NCBI GenBank assembly: GCA_902470365.1
Contig: CABRFZ010000003.1
Location: forward strand, 47,500-111,499
From: an uncultured Collinsella sp.
GTDB lineage: Bacteria > Actinomycetota > Coriobacteriia > Coriobacteriales > Coriobacteriaceae
Reading direction: 5' to 3'
DNA length: 64,000 nucleotides
This document shows positions 52,780-61,160 of the stretch, one piece after another; within the stretch, counting starts at the first letter, position 1; every line of letters starts with the position of its first letter. The notes under the pieces are model-generated. The model saw nothing but the letters and a program-made list of their open reading frames with translations, made no database searches and was not told where the DNA came from. A program made the translations under genes and the position numbers.

Positions 52780-53769
52780 ATGGTAAGTATTGTTCTTGCT
52801 AGCCATGGGGACTTGGCAGCTGGAATCAAGCAGACGGGCTCGATGGTCTTTGGCGATCAGCCGTCTGTTGCCGTGGTCTCGCTCGAGCCGAGCATGGGCC
52901 CCGACGACTTCCGTGCCAAGGTCGAGGAAGCAGTCGCTTCCTTCGAGGACCAGGAGCAGGTGCTCTTCCTCGTTGATCTGTGGGGCGGCACGCCGTTCAA
53001 CCAGATTAGCGGGCTCATCGAGGGCCACGATTCCTGGGCTATCGTCACCGGTGTCAACCTGCCTATGCTCATCGAGGCATATTCGCAGCGCTTTGACGCA
53101 AAGAACACTGCACATGCGATCGCAAAACATCTCGTGACTGAGGCTAAGGCTGGCGTGCGCGTCAAGCCCGAGTCTCTGGAGCCCGAGGAGAAGAAGCCGG
53201 CTGCGGCCGCCGCTGCTCCTGCAGGCGCCATCCCTCCGGGAACGGTCATCGGCGACGGGCACATCAAGATTGCCCACGTCCGTATCGACACCCGTCTGCT
53301 TCATGGCCAGGTGGCCACCACGTGGACCAAGCAGATCAACCCCAACCGCATCATCGTGGTTTCCGACGGTGTTGCTCACGACGAGCTCCGCAAGACCATG
53401 ATCGAGCAGGCTGCCCCTCCGGGAGTCCATGCCAACGTCGTGCCCATCAAGAAGATGGCCGAGGTCGTCAAGGACACGCGCTTTGGTGACACCAAGGCCA
53501 TGCTGCTCTTTGAGAACCCGCAGGATCTGCTCAAGGCCATCGAGGCCGGCGTCGACATCAAGGAAGTCAACATCGGTTCCATGGCTCACTCCAAGGGCAA
53601 GGTCGTCGTCACCAACGCCGTCGCTATGGGCGATGACGATGTCAAGACTCTCGAGGCTCTCAAGGCCAAGGGCGTCAAGTTCGAGGTCCGCAAGGTTCCT
53701 TCGGATTCCTCCGAGGATCTCGACGCCATGTTGAAGAAAGCTAAGGCCGAACTGGCCGCTCAAGCATAG
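52780..53769 (+). CDS. PTS mannose/fructose/sorbose family EIIAB
   Basis: 329 residues from ATG 52780 (AAGGAGG upstream). IIA domain residues 1-125 with the phospho-His in VLASHGDLAAG (about residue 9). An Ala/Pro linker (about 130-150) leads to the IIB domain with IRIDTRLLHGQV-type motif (IDTRLLHGQVATTW), whose His receives phosphate from IIA. Gene order IIAB-IIC-IID is standard for ManL-ManM-ManN. The sugar is probably mannose or glucose, but family members also carry amino sugars. Confidence 0.93.
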   Translation: MVSIVLASHGDLAAGIKQTGSMVFGDQPSVAVVSLEPSMGPDDFRAKVEEAVASFEDQEQVLFLVDLWGGTPFNQISGLIEGHDSWAIVTGVNLPMLIEAYSQRFDAKNTAHAIAKHLVTEAKAGVRVKPESLEPEEKKPAAAAAAPAGAIPPGTVIGDGHIKIAHVRIDTRLLHGQVATTWTKQINPNRIIVVSDGVAHDELRKTMIEQAAPPGVHANVVPIKKMAEVVKDTRFGDTKAMLLFENPQDLLKAIEAGVDIKEVNIGSMAHSKGKVVVTNAVAMGDDDVKTLEALKAKGVKFEVRKVPSDSSEDLDAMLKKAKAELAAQA

Positions 53770-53787
53770 TAAAGGAGGGTCCGATAC

Positions 53788-54606
53788 ATGTCTGCAATCA
53801 CTATTCTGCTTGTTGCGATTGTCGCGTTGCTTGCCGGTATGGAAGGCATTCTGGATGAGTTCCAGTTCCATCAGCCGCTCGTGGCATGCACGCTTATCGG
53901 TCTCGTAACCGGTCACCTTCAGGAGGGCATCCTCCTGGGCGGTTCGCTCCAGATGATGGCCCTTGGCTGGGCTAACGTCGGCGCCGCTGTCGCGCCTGAC
54001 GCCGCTCTGGCCTCGGTCGCTTCTTCGATCATCATGGTGCTCGCCCTCAACGGTGGCGCCACCGATTCGGCCAAGGCCGTTACCACCGCTATCGCCGTCG
54101 CCGTCCCGCTGTCGGTCGCTGGTCTGTTCCTGACCATGATCTGCCGTACCATTGCTACCGCTATCGCTCACGCCATGGATGGTTGCGCCGAGAAGGGCGA
54201 CTTCTCCGGCATCGAGCGCTGGCAGTATGCTGCCATCCTCATGCAGGGCCTTCGTATCGCCATCCCGGCAGTGCTTCTGTGCGTCATCCCGGCCGAGGCC
54301 GTTACCAACGCGCTTAACGCTATGCCCGACTGGCTGTCCGGCGGCATGGCTGTCGGCGGCGGCATGGTCGCTTCCGTCGGTTACGCCATGGTCATCAACA
54401 TGATGGCCACCAAGGAGACCTGGCCGTTCTTCGTCCTCGGCTTCGTCCTTGCTGCCATCCCTCAGCTCACGCTGATCGCCCTTGGTCTCATCGGCATCTC
54501 CCTTGCCCTCATCTACCTTGGCCTTAAGGATCTGGCCAAGCAGGGTGGCGGCATGGGCGGTGGCTCCGGCGACCCGCTCGGCGACATTCTGAACGATTAC
54601 GAGTAG
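53788..54606 (+). CDS. PTS mannose family EIIC
   Basis: 272 residues, multi-helix membrane protein. Typical ManY features: GHLQEGILLGGSLQMMALGW and a GG-rich segment (LSGGMAVGGGMVASVGYAMV). It forms the sugar channel with IID. AAAGGAGGG precedes ATG. Eighteen bases after EIIAB. Confidence 0.94.
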   Translation: MSAITILLVAIVALLAGMEGILDEFQFHQPLVACTLIGLVTGHLQEGILLGGSLQMMALGWANVGAAVAPDAALASVASSIIMVLALNGGATDSAKAVTTAIAVAVPLSVAGLFLTMICRTIATAIAHAMDGCAEKGDFSGIERWQYAAILMQGLRIAIPAVLLCVIPAEAVTNALNAMPDWLSGGMAVGGGMVASVGYAMVINMMATKETWPFFVLGFVLAAIPQLTLIALGLIGISLALIYLGLKDLAKQGGGMGGGSGDPLGDILNDYE

Positions 54607-54622
54607 GAGGGGAGTGATACAT

Positions 54623-55543
54623 ATGGCAGAGAACAAGATTCAGCTCACCAAGGCTGACCGCAAGAAGGTTTGCTTCCGTCATCAGTTCCTTCAGGGCTCG
54701 TGGAACTACGAGCGTATGCAGAACGGCGGCTGGTGCTTCGCAATGATCCCTGCGATCAAGAAGCTCTACACCAGCAAGGATGACCAGATTGCCGCTCTTA
54801 AGCGCCACCTGGAGTTCTATAACACCCACCCCTATGTTTCCGCCCCCGTCATTGGCGTTACCCTCGCCCTCGAGGAGGAGCGCGCCAACGGTGCCCCGAT
54901 TGACGACGTCGCCATTCAGGGCGTCAAGGTCGGTATGATGGGCCCGCTCGCCGGCGTCGGCGACCCCGTCTTCTGGTTCACCCTTCGCCCGATTCTGGGC
55001 GCTCTGGGCGCTTCCCTGGCCATGTCCGGCAGCATCGTCGGTCCGCTGCTGTTCTTCTTCGCGTGGAACATCATCCGTTACGCTTTCCTGTGGTACACGC
55101 AGGAGTTTGGCTACAAGGTCGGCTCCTCCATCGCCAAGGACCTCTCCGGTGGTCTGATGGGCAAGGTCACCGAGGGCGCTTCCATCCTGGGTATGTTCAT
55201 CATCGGCGCCCTGGTCGAGCGCTGGGTGTCCATTTCCTTCACCCCGATCGTCTCCACGGTCAAGCAGTCTGCTGGCGCCTTTATCGACTGGGCTAGCCTG
55301 CCCTCCGGTTCCGAGGGTATCAAGGAAGCGCTGACGATGTACAACTCCGTCGGTGCTACCGCCCTTGATCAGATGAAGGTCACCACGCTTCAGGCCAACC
55401 TCGATCAGCTCATCCCCGGCCTTGCCGCCGTGTGCCTGACCCTGCTGGTCTGCAAGCTCCTCAAGAAGAAGGTCAGCCCGATCGTCATCATCCTGGCTCT
55501 CTTCGCCGTCGGCATCATCGGTCGCTTCTGCGGCTTCATGTAA
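54623..55543 (+). CDS. PTS mannose family EIID
   Basis: 306 residues. The spacing from TAGGAGGGG favours ATG 54623 over GTG 54614. Conserved IID pieces: FRHQFLQGSWNYERMQNGGW, FYNTHPYVSAPVIGVTLALE, GPLAGVGDPVFWFTLRPI, and C-terminal helices. Partner of IIC. Sixteen bases separate it from the IIC stop. Confidence 0.94.
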   Translation: MAENKIQLTKADRKKVCFRHQFLQGSWNYERMQNGGWCFAMIPAIKKLYTSKDDQIAALKRHLEFYNTHPYVSAPVIGVTLALEEERANGAPIDDVAIQGVKVGMMGPLAGVGDPVFWFTLRPILGALGASLAMSGSIVGPLLFFFAWNIIRYAFLWYTQEFGYKVGSSIAKDLSGGLMGKVTEGASILGMFIIGALVERWVSISFTPIVSTVKQSAGAFIDWASLPSGSEGIKEALTMYNSVGATALDQMKVTTLQANLDQLIPGLAAVCLTLLVCKLLKKKVSPIVIILALFAVGIIGRFCGFM

Positions 55544-55599
55544 GCACGCTTCGGCTTAAGACCGAGAATTGCTAGGCAAGGGCTTTTGAGCCATTGAAA

Positions 55600-55642
55600 C
55601 GGACCGCACCCGGTGGGTACACTGGATGCGGTCCGATTGTTT
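55600..55642 (+). terminator. Terminator between EIID and the DUF956 gene
   Basis: Arms CGGACCGCA and TGCGGTCCG (55600-55608, 55627-55635) followed by ATTGTTTTT. It would reduce read-through into the DUF956 gene 22 bases later. Confidence 0.8.
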
Positions 55643-55663
55643 TTATTGGAGGGCGAGGCGCGT

Positions 55664-56062
55664 ATGGCGCAATCTCAGAACAGCACGGTCGATCTGGCAA
55701 CGCCGGCAACCTGCCTGATGGGGCTTACCAGCCACGGTAACGTGATGGTGGGCAATAAGGCGTTTGAGTACTATAACGAGCGCAATCCCGAGGATTATAT
55801 TCAAATCCCGTGGGACGAGGTCGACTATATTGCCGCCGAGGTTTTGCGCGGTACCAAGAAGATCACGCGTTTTGCCATCTTCACCAAGGACAACGGTCAC
55901 TTTACGTTTTCGACGCGTGACGACAAAGAGACGCTTCGCGCGGTCCGCAAGTACGTCGACGAGAATAAGCTCGTGCGTTCGCCCGACTTTATCGATGTGA
56001 CGGCCAAGGGCGCTAAGAGCATTCCTTCCGTCATCAAAGGCCTCTTCCACAAAGGCAACTAG
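55664..56062 (+). CDS. DUF956 family protein (ManO-like)
   Basis: 132 residues from ATG 55664; upstream in-frame codons overlap the terminator. Recognised as DUF956 by segments such as ATCLMGLTSHGNVMVGNKAF, IQIPWDEVDYIAAEV and GHFTFSTRDDKETLRAVRKY. In Firmicutes this gene follows manXYZ and is thought to adjust PTS function or expression; its mechanism is unknown. Placed here after an internal terminator, so its level may be set separately from the transporter. Confidence 0.9.
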   Translation: MAQSQNSTVDLATPATCLMGLTSHGNVMVGNKAFEYYNERNPEDYIQIPWDEVDYIAAEVLRGTKKITRFAIFTKDNGHFTFSTRDDKETLRAVRKYVDENKLVRSPDFIDVTAKGAKSIPSVIKGLFHKGN

Positions 56063-56116
56063 TCATTGGGGACGTTCTTAAACGACTAGTCATTAAAGAA
56101 CGTCCCCAATGACTAC
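56060..56116. repeat. Head-to-head GGGAC-core hairpins after the DUF956 gene
   Basis: TAGTCATTGGGGACGTTCTT runs into a central ACGACTAGTC and is followed by the complement AAGAACGTCCCCAATGACTA, making a larger palindrome that begins at the stop codon. Confidence 0.88.
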
Positions 56117-56176
56117 CTCGAAGAGTGGCTATGCGCTGCATGGTAGCGGCGTAAATCTGCTACACTAGTACAACAT

Positions 56177-56252
56177 GCCTCCGTAGCTCAGGGGATAGAG
56201 CACCGCTCTCCTAAAGCGGGTGTCGACGGTTCGAATCCGCCCGGGGGCACCA
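56177..56252 (+). tRNA. tRNA-Arg (anticodon CCT)
   Basis: Cloverleaf by eye: acceptor GCCTCCG with CGGGGGC, D arm GCTC..GAGC, anticodon stem CCGCT/AGCGG with loop CTCCTAA (anticodon CCT), T loop TTCGAAT, and encoded CCA (56250-56252). The T stem has one A-C mismatch. An AGGTCAG/CTGACCT hairpin lies just after it. A mobilizable element starts downstream, so the tRNA 3' end may be an integration site. Confidence 0.93.
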
Positions 56253-56696
56253 GGAAAATCGCAGGTCAGGAGTTATTTTTGCTTCTGACCTGTTCTGGTT
56301 TTGGGACTAAGAACCGCTTTCGTTTGTAAATCTGGTAAGTAAATATTATGACTTCCCGAGTTTTCCACTGAAAACAGGAAATCACCATTTTGGGGATAAA
56401 AGTTTTCAACAGCTGTTGGTCGGTTCCATTTTGGTGATGTGCTTCCCTCTTTTGGGTAAATAATTTCACCATTTTGATGATTCGGTAGCTTTGAATTATT
56501 TGATAAAAAGCCTGCTCAGAAGCTTGTGTAATACCCAGTTTGGTGAAACCAATTAATAGAGAAATAGATTAAAAAGAAATAGGGACGGCGATGCCGTCCC
56601 CTTCGCTCGCGGAGCTCGCTGCGCGGCCACGTACCGTGTCCTTGCCGCCGGCTACGCCGCCGATTTATTCGCTCACTTCGTTCGCTGATTGATGGA
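56253..56696. other. AT-rich junction with iterated CCATTTTGGTGA motifs
   Basis: No gene is supported. The motif TCACCATTTTGG (56382), its complement CCATTTTGGTGA (56426), TTCACCATTTTGATGA (56465) and CCAGTTTGGTGAAA (56535) recur in alternating orientation. G+C is far below the rest. A GGGACGGC/GCCGTCCC hairpin lies at 56582-56601. Could be protein-binding sites such as integrase arm sites. Confidence 0.6.
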
Positions 56697-56930
56697 CTAA
56701 TCCGATTTATCGGATACACCAGTCATAAGTGCAGCAATTGATATGTTGAATCCATTGGCAATTTTAGAGAGGTTAGAAAGACTGACATTTCTTCGCCCGA
56801 CCTCTATCGAGGCGTAGTAAGACCTGTCCATGTCAATGCGGTTCGCAAATAGCTCTTGTGAGAAACCAGACTCTGATCTGAGTTCTTTGCAGCGTAGACC
56901 AAAGGATTGTTGTAGCGGCGAGATATCCAT
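56697..56930 (-). CDS. XRE-family transcriptional regulator
   Basis: 77 residues if ATG 56930 is used, 82 from ATG 56945; neither has a clear ribosome site, and the predicted promoter would start mRNA almost at 56945, allowing leaderless initiation. A complete HTH_3 domain fills the protein (LRCKELRSESGFSQELFANR, then YYASIEVGRRNVSLSNLSKI). It is divergent from the surface protein gene and likely autoregulates through the palindrome between them. Typical of phage and mobile-element control genes. Confidence 0.87.
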   Translation of the reverse strand: MDISPLQQSFGLRCKELRSESGFSQELFANRIDMDRSYYASIEVGRRNVSLSNLSKIANGFNISIAALMTGVSDKSD

Positions 56931-56946
56931 GACAAAAAGAGTCATG

Positions 56947-56985
56947 GATTGTTGTATTTATGCCAACGGACTATATACAACAATC
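56947..56985. promoter_or_regulatory. Face-to-face promoters sharing one XRE operator
   Basis: Perfect 11-bp arms GATTGTTGTAT (56947-56957) and ATACAACAATC (56975-56985). Plus strand: TTGTTG, 17 bases, TATATA (56949-56977). Minus strand: TTGTTG, 17 bases, TAAATA (56983-56955). Each -35 sits in one arm and each -10 at the other arm, so the promoters overlap and compete. Confidence 0.7.
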
Positions 56986-57069
56986 CCAGTTAAGGCGCAT
57001 AATCATCTCTATTGGAAAGCACTCTGATGCCCAGTCGGATAGGGCACGGAAAAGGAATGGAACAGCACA

Positions 57070-60000
57070 ATGACTCAGGGAAAGCATTTCGCTGCCGGTG
57101 GCGATCACTTCGCCGCACTGCCAAACAAAAAGATTCACACTCCGAAGGGGATCGCGCGTCTGACCGTCACCGCGGCGACCATGGCCGCCATGACCGGATC
57201 GAGCCTCATCTCACCGTTCGCGGCATTCGCCCAGACCGGTGACGGGGGCACACAGCACCCCGCCGTGATGTCGCCGATCGCCACCCACGCCGGCGCGGCA
57301 TCCGGTACCGGCGCGAAATCCGCCGCACAGACCATCGCGGACCTGCAGAAGGCAGTCGACGAGGCGAAGGCGAAGGAGGACGCCGCCAAGGCATCCTACG
57401 ATGAGGCCGCCGGTCCCTACAACGAGGCGGCTTCCGCCCGCGACCAGGCCAAGGCATCCTACGATTCGGCAGTCAGCGCCGGCACGGCAGCCGACCGAGC
57501 GGCAATGGACGAGTACGCCCGTCAGGTCGCAGAGGGCAAGGACGCCGCCGATGCCGCCGGCAAGGACCTCGAGCAGGCGAAGGCGGGTCTCGCAGACGCC
57601 AAGGCGGATGCGTCCGAGAAGGACGAAGCGTACCAGTCCGCCCTCAAGGCGGCCCAGGATGCCAAGGACGCCCTCGATAAGGCCAAGGCCGATGCCGTAA
57701 GCGCCACCCCGGAGGCAATCAGTGCCGCCGAGCAGGCCGTGCGCGACGCCCAGGCTGCCGTGGACAGGGCACAGGCCAATCTCGCCAACGCCAACGCTAC
57801 GCTTGCCGATGCCCAGTCCAAGCTGGTTGTGACCCAGTCTGCAAAGGATTCCGCCGATGCCGTCCTTGTCGCAGCCAAGCAGAACAAGGACGCGGCGGAT
57901 GCGAAGGCCGCAGCCGCCAGCGCCGCCTACGAGAAGGCGAAAGCCGACCTCGCCGCAGCGGAGGCCGGTGCCAGCGGTCCGGAGTACGATGCGGCAAAAC
58001 AGAAGGTCGCGGACGCAGAGGCAACCCTTGCCGCCGCACGAGCGGTGCAGTCCCAGTGCGAGTCCGAGCTCGAGCAGGTGCAGTCCGCCGCGGCAACGGC
58101 ACAGACCGAGCTAAATGATGCCCAGGCATCCCTCTCTGCGAAGCAGCAGGCCGCGGTCGATGCCGCGTCCGGCGTGAACGACGCCCAGTCCGCACTCGAT
58201 GCCGCGAACTCCGACCTCGATGCGGCCAAGCAGGCGAACGCCGATGCCATCGCCAAGCTGGATGCCGCGAAGCAGGCTGTCAAGGACGCCGAGTCCGCCA
58301 AGGCAGCCGCCGACGAAGAGCTTGCGAACGCCAAGACCGCAAAGGATACCGCTGACGCGGCCGTGACCGCCGCCCAGCAGAAGGTCGACGAGGCACAGGC
58401 GAAACTCGACTCCGCCGACGCACAACTCAAGCAGGGAGCCATCGGCTTCTTCCGTGCCATGGGTGCCGATTCAGCCATCGAGATCATCCAGAACTGCACA
58501 TACAAGGACTACACCGAGATCGGAAACAGTCTCGACGCAACGGGCCTTGAAAACATGCTTTCGTCCATCACGGTCATGAAGAACGTGAACGCCTACCGTA
58601 AGTCCGTCGGCCTTTCCGAGCTTGAGGTAAGCTATAAGCTCATTGCGGCAGCGATTGCAGATGCAAACTATTCGACGAAAAATGTAGAGCATGCCCAGCA
58701 GTTCGATGTCGGTGAAAACCTTGCCTGGAGCTATCGCGACCCCTGCAAGGCCTGGATCTATCAGGAAAAGGATCTGTTTGACAAGACTGCAGCTTCCCTT
58801 GGTGCGACGAATCTTTCCGGAAAGGACGCCTACGACTTCTGGTATGCCAACCAGGACAAGTTCGATTACTACCGTATCGGTCATTACATGAACATCATCA
58901 ACCCTGACTATGCTGTCATGGGATGCGGTCTGAACGATGACACCCGTTTGACGTTCTCGCTCACGCTGCAATACGGCGGTTGGGCCGGTTCGGGCTGGAA
59001 TACCGGAGCCATCTCCGTCGACGAGTACGAGCAAAAGCTGACCTCCTATATCAACGGTCTCAAGAACGCCAAGAGCGCACTCGACGCAGCCAAGGCCGAT
59101 CTCGCATCCAAGCAGCAGGCAGCCGCCGGCGCCGCTACAACCGTCCAGCAGAAGCAGGACGCAGCGGATTCCGCACAGGCAGATGTCGATGCCGCAAAGC
59201 AGGGTGTTGCCGATGCCCAGCGTGCCGTCGATGCCGCAAAGGTTGATGTCGCCGCCAAGCAGCAGGGCGTCACGGATGCCCAGACCGAGCTTGATGCGGC
59301 GAAATCGGACCTCGATGCCGCCAACGCGGCAGTCGATACGGCAAAGTCGACCGTCCAGCAGAAGCAGGTCGCCTTTGATGCCGCCAACGCAGCCGTAACG
59401 GTCGCACAGTCCAAGCTGGACTCCGCCAAGGCGGACACCGTATCCAAGCAGCAGGGCGTCACGGATGCGAACGCCGACCTCGCGAAGTTCTTCCAAGACG
59501 TCGCCGACGCCAAGAAGGCGCTCGATACAGCAAAGAGTATCCATGACGCGGCGGCAGCCGATCAGGCCGAGAAGGCGACCGTCCTCGCCGCCGCCGAGCA
59601 AAAGGCGGACGCCACCGCACGCGCCCTCGCGGATGCCCAGCGTGCCGTCGATGCCGCAAAGGCCGACACCGGCGTTGCCGCCGACAGGCTCACCGGCTCC
59701 CAGACCGATCTCGATGACGCACAGTCGAACCTCGACATCCTCACCGATCTTGCCGCGAAGCTCGCAGAGGCACAGCAGCGCGAGCAGGATGCAGTAAAGG
59801 CCGTCAATGACACCAAGGCCGCCCTCGATGCCGCGAAGGCGGATGCCATCGCCGCCGAGTCCCTGGTCTCCGCCGCCGAGCAGGCGAAGGCGCAGGCAGA
59901 CGCCAAGCTGTCGAAGCTGAACTCCATCGATACCGGCGCGGCGATCGCTTCCGGCCATGATGTGAACGCGGATGACGCCCTCAACGCGCTTTTCGCTGCA

Positions 60001-60369
60001 GCAGTCGAGGCACGTGCCAAGGTCGCGCCCGCCAAGGCCATCCTGGACGAGAAGCAGGCCGCGGTGGACGGGCTCCAGGCCGGCTACGATGCGGCACTCG
60101 CCGCCTACGAGTTGGCGAAGTCCGACCGCATCGCAGCGGAGCAGAAGCTTTCCGATGAGATTGCCCGACAGGAGGCGGAGGAGGCCGCAAAGCAGCAGGC
60201 GGCATACACCCCGAAGCACCTCGCCGGCACGGAGACCGCCCAGCCCGGCAGCCTCGCCCAGACCGGCGACCGCGCGGGACTCATCGGCGAGACGTTCGCC
60301 ATCGGCGGTACCGTCCTCGTGGCAGCCGGCGTCTTCCTCGACCAGAAGAAGCGCCGCGGGCAGATGTAA
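57070..60369 (+). CDS. LPXTG-type coiled-coil surface protein with CAP domain (PrgA/Sec10-like surface exclusion)
   Basis: 1099 residues. A long signal peptide (about 1-55, with AATMAAMTGSSLISPFAAFA) is followed by an Ala-rich coiled coil (about 75-465), a CAP/SCP domain (about 470-650) with GENLAWS and GHYMNIINPDYAVMGCG motifs, a second coiled coil (about 655-1045), and a sortase signal LAQTG, hydrophobic helix and KKRR tail. Stalk-CAP-stalk with wall anchoring is the plan of enterococcal PrgA/Sec10, which block redundant conjugation. Linkage to mob genes supports that. AAAGGAATGG precedes ATG 57070. Host adhesion is an alternative role. Confidence 0.85.
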   Translation: MTQGKHFAAGGDHFAALPNKKIHTPKGIARLTVTAATMAAMTGSSLISPFAAFAQTGDGGTQHPAVMSPIATHAGAASGTGAKSAAQTIADLQKAVDEAKAKEDAAKASYDEAAGPYNEAASARDQAKASYDSAVSAGTAADRAAMDEYARQVAEGKDAADAAGKDLEQAKAGLADAKADASEKDEAYQSALKAAQDAKDALDKAKADAVSATPEAISAAEQAVRDAQAAVDRAQANLANANATLADAQSKLVVTQSAKDSADAVLVAAKQNKDAADAKAAAASAAYEKAKADLAAAEAGASGPEYDAAKQKVADAEATLAAARAVQSQCESELEQVQSAAATAQTELNDAQASLSAKQQAAVDAASGVNDAQSALDAANSDLDAAKQANADAIAKLDAAKQAVKDAESAKAAADEELANAKTAKDTADAAVTAAQQKVDEAQAKLDSADAQLKQGAIGFFRAMGADSAIEIIQNCTYKDYTEIGNSLDATGLENMLSSITVMKNVNAYRKSVGLSELEVSYKLIAAAIADANYSTKNVEHAQQFDVGENLAWSYRDPCKAWIYQEKDLFDKTAASLGATNLSGKDAYDFWYANQDKFDYYRIGHYMNIINPDYAVMGCGLNDDTRLTFSLTLQYGGWAGSGWNTGAISVDEYEQKLTSYINGLKNAKSALDAAKADLASKQQAAAGAATTVQQKQDAADSAQADVDAAKQGVADAQRAVDAAKVDVAAKQQGVTDAQTELDAAKSDLDAANAAVDTAKSTVQQKQVAFDAANAAVTVAQSKLDSAKADTVSKQQGVTDANADLAKFFQDVADAKKALDTAKSIHDAAAADQAEKATVLAAAEQKADATARALADAQRAVDAAKADTGVAADRLTGSQTDLDDAQSNLDILTDLAAKLAEAQQREQDAVKAVNDTKAALDAAKADAIAAESLVSAAEQAKAQADAKLSKLNSIDTGAAIASGHDVNADDALNALFAAAVEARAKVAPAKAILDEKQAAVDGLQAGYDAALAAYELAKSDRIAAEQKLSDEIARQEAEEAAKQQAAYTPKHLAGTETAQPGSLAQTGDRAGLIGETFAIGGTVLVAAGVFLDQKKRRGQM

Positions 60370-60376
60370 AAGCGAG

Positions 60377-60416
60377 CCGGGCGTTGGATATCGGCTGGTG
60401 TCCAACGCCCGGTTTC
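60377..60416 (+). terminator. Terminator after the surface protein
   Basis: Arms CCGGGCGTTGGA and TCCAACGCCCGG with a 12-base loop and TTTC. Confidence 0.85.
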
Positions 60417-60434
60417 ATGGGCAGGGAGATCGGT

Positions 60435-61085
60435 GTGAGAACAAAGGCTATTATCGTTGCGCTTCTGGTGTGCCTTTCGGCACCTCAACTTGGATGTGCC
60501 AGCGTTGCAAAGCAAGGAAGCGGCTCTACGGAAAGGGCCGCCACAGCGGTAAAGAATAAAGACAAAAAGAAGCCAAGCGAAGAAAAGTCGACGCAAACCT
60601 CTGGAACCAAGACCGAGGAGAAGAAAGAATCCGACGACAAGGACCAGAAGTCCGATGACTCCAAGAAGGAGGATAACAAGTCTTCCGATTCCTCGAAGTC
60701 GGACAACAAGGGCGATTCCTCCCAGTCCAAGCAGAATTCCGGCAATTCGCAGAGTTCCGGCAGCAATAATTCCTCTTCCAACGGCGGTAGCCAGAAGAAG
60801 TGGGTTGCCGAGCAGGGTCACTGGGAGACAGATTACAGCCAGGTCTGGGTACCGAATGTAGTGTATACGCGCCATGAACGTTGGATGTGCTCTGTATGCC
60901 ATGCGACGTTTAACTCAGCAGCCGAAATGGACAATCATGTTATCTCTACCTACGGTGATGCACAACACCCTAATGGAGCTTCTGCAATCAATGATTCGTA
61001 TACCACCTCTGAAGACCAGGGACATTATGAACAGAAGGCTACGGGGCAGCATTGGGTTGTCGACGTCGCCGGCCATTGGGAGTAA
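60435..61085 (+). CDS. Lipoprotein with Ser/Lys/Asp linker and single zinc-finger-like motif
   Basis: 216 residues from GTG 60435 (AGGGAG at 6 bases); ATG 60417 has no ribosome site. Signal peptide with lipobox QLGC. Residues about 30-120 are a low-complexity Lys/Asp/Ser/Gln stalk. The C-terminal domain has GHWE / GHYE / GHWE repeats around CSVCHATFNSAAEMDNHV, a C2H2-like arrangement, unusual outside the cell. Such Trp-His repeats occur in Coriobacteriia surface proteins. It follows the surface-exclusion candidate and may act with it. Confidence 0.75.
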   Translation: MRTKAIIVALLVCLSAPQLGCASVAKQGSGSTERAATAVKNKDKKKPSEEKSTQTSGTKTEEKKESDDKDQKSDDSKKEDNKSSDSSKSDNKGDSSQSKQNSGNSQSSGSNNSSSNGGSQKKWVAEQGHWETDYSQVWVPNVVYTRHERWMCSVCHATFNSAAEMDNHVISTYGDAQHPNGASAINDSYTTSEDQGHYEQKATGQHWVVDVAGHWE

Positions 61086-61135
61086 TGTGCATCGTTCCTC
61101 TCCTCTTACATTCGGTAAATGTTTATTTATTTCTG

Positions 61136-61160
61136 GGCGGCCGGTTCGGCCGCCTTTTTT
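61136..61160 (+). terminator. Terminator after the lipoprotein
   Basis: Arms GGCGGCC and GGCCGCC with a five-base loop and TTTTTT at 61155-61160. Confidence 0.88.

Noticed and set aside
56266..56472. 68-codon minus-strand frame after the tRNA
   Set aside because: Lys/Ile-rich product of an AT-rich junction containing iterated motifs; no ribosome site and no similarity recognised.
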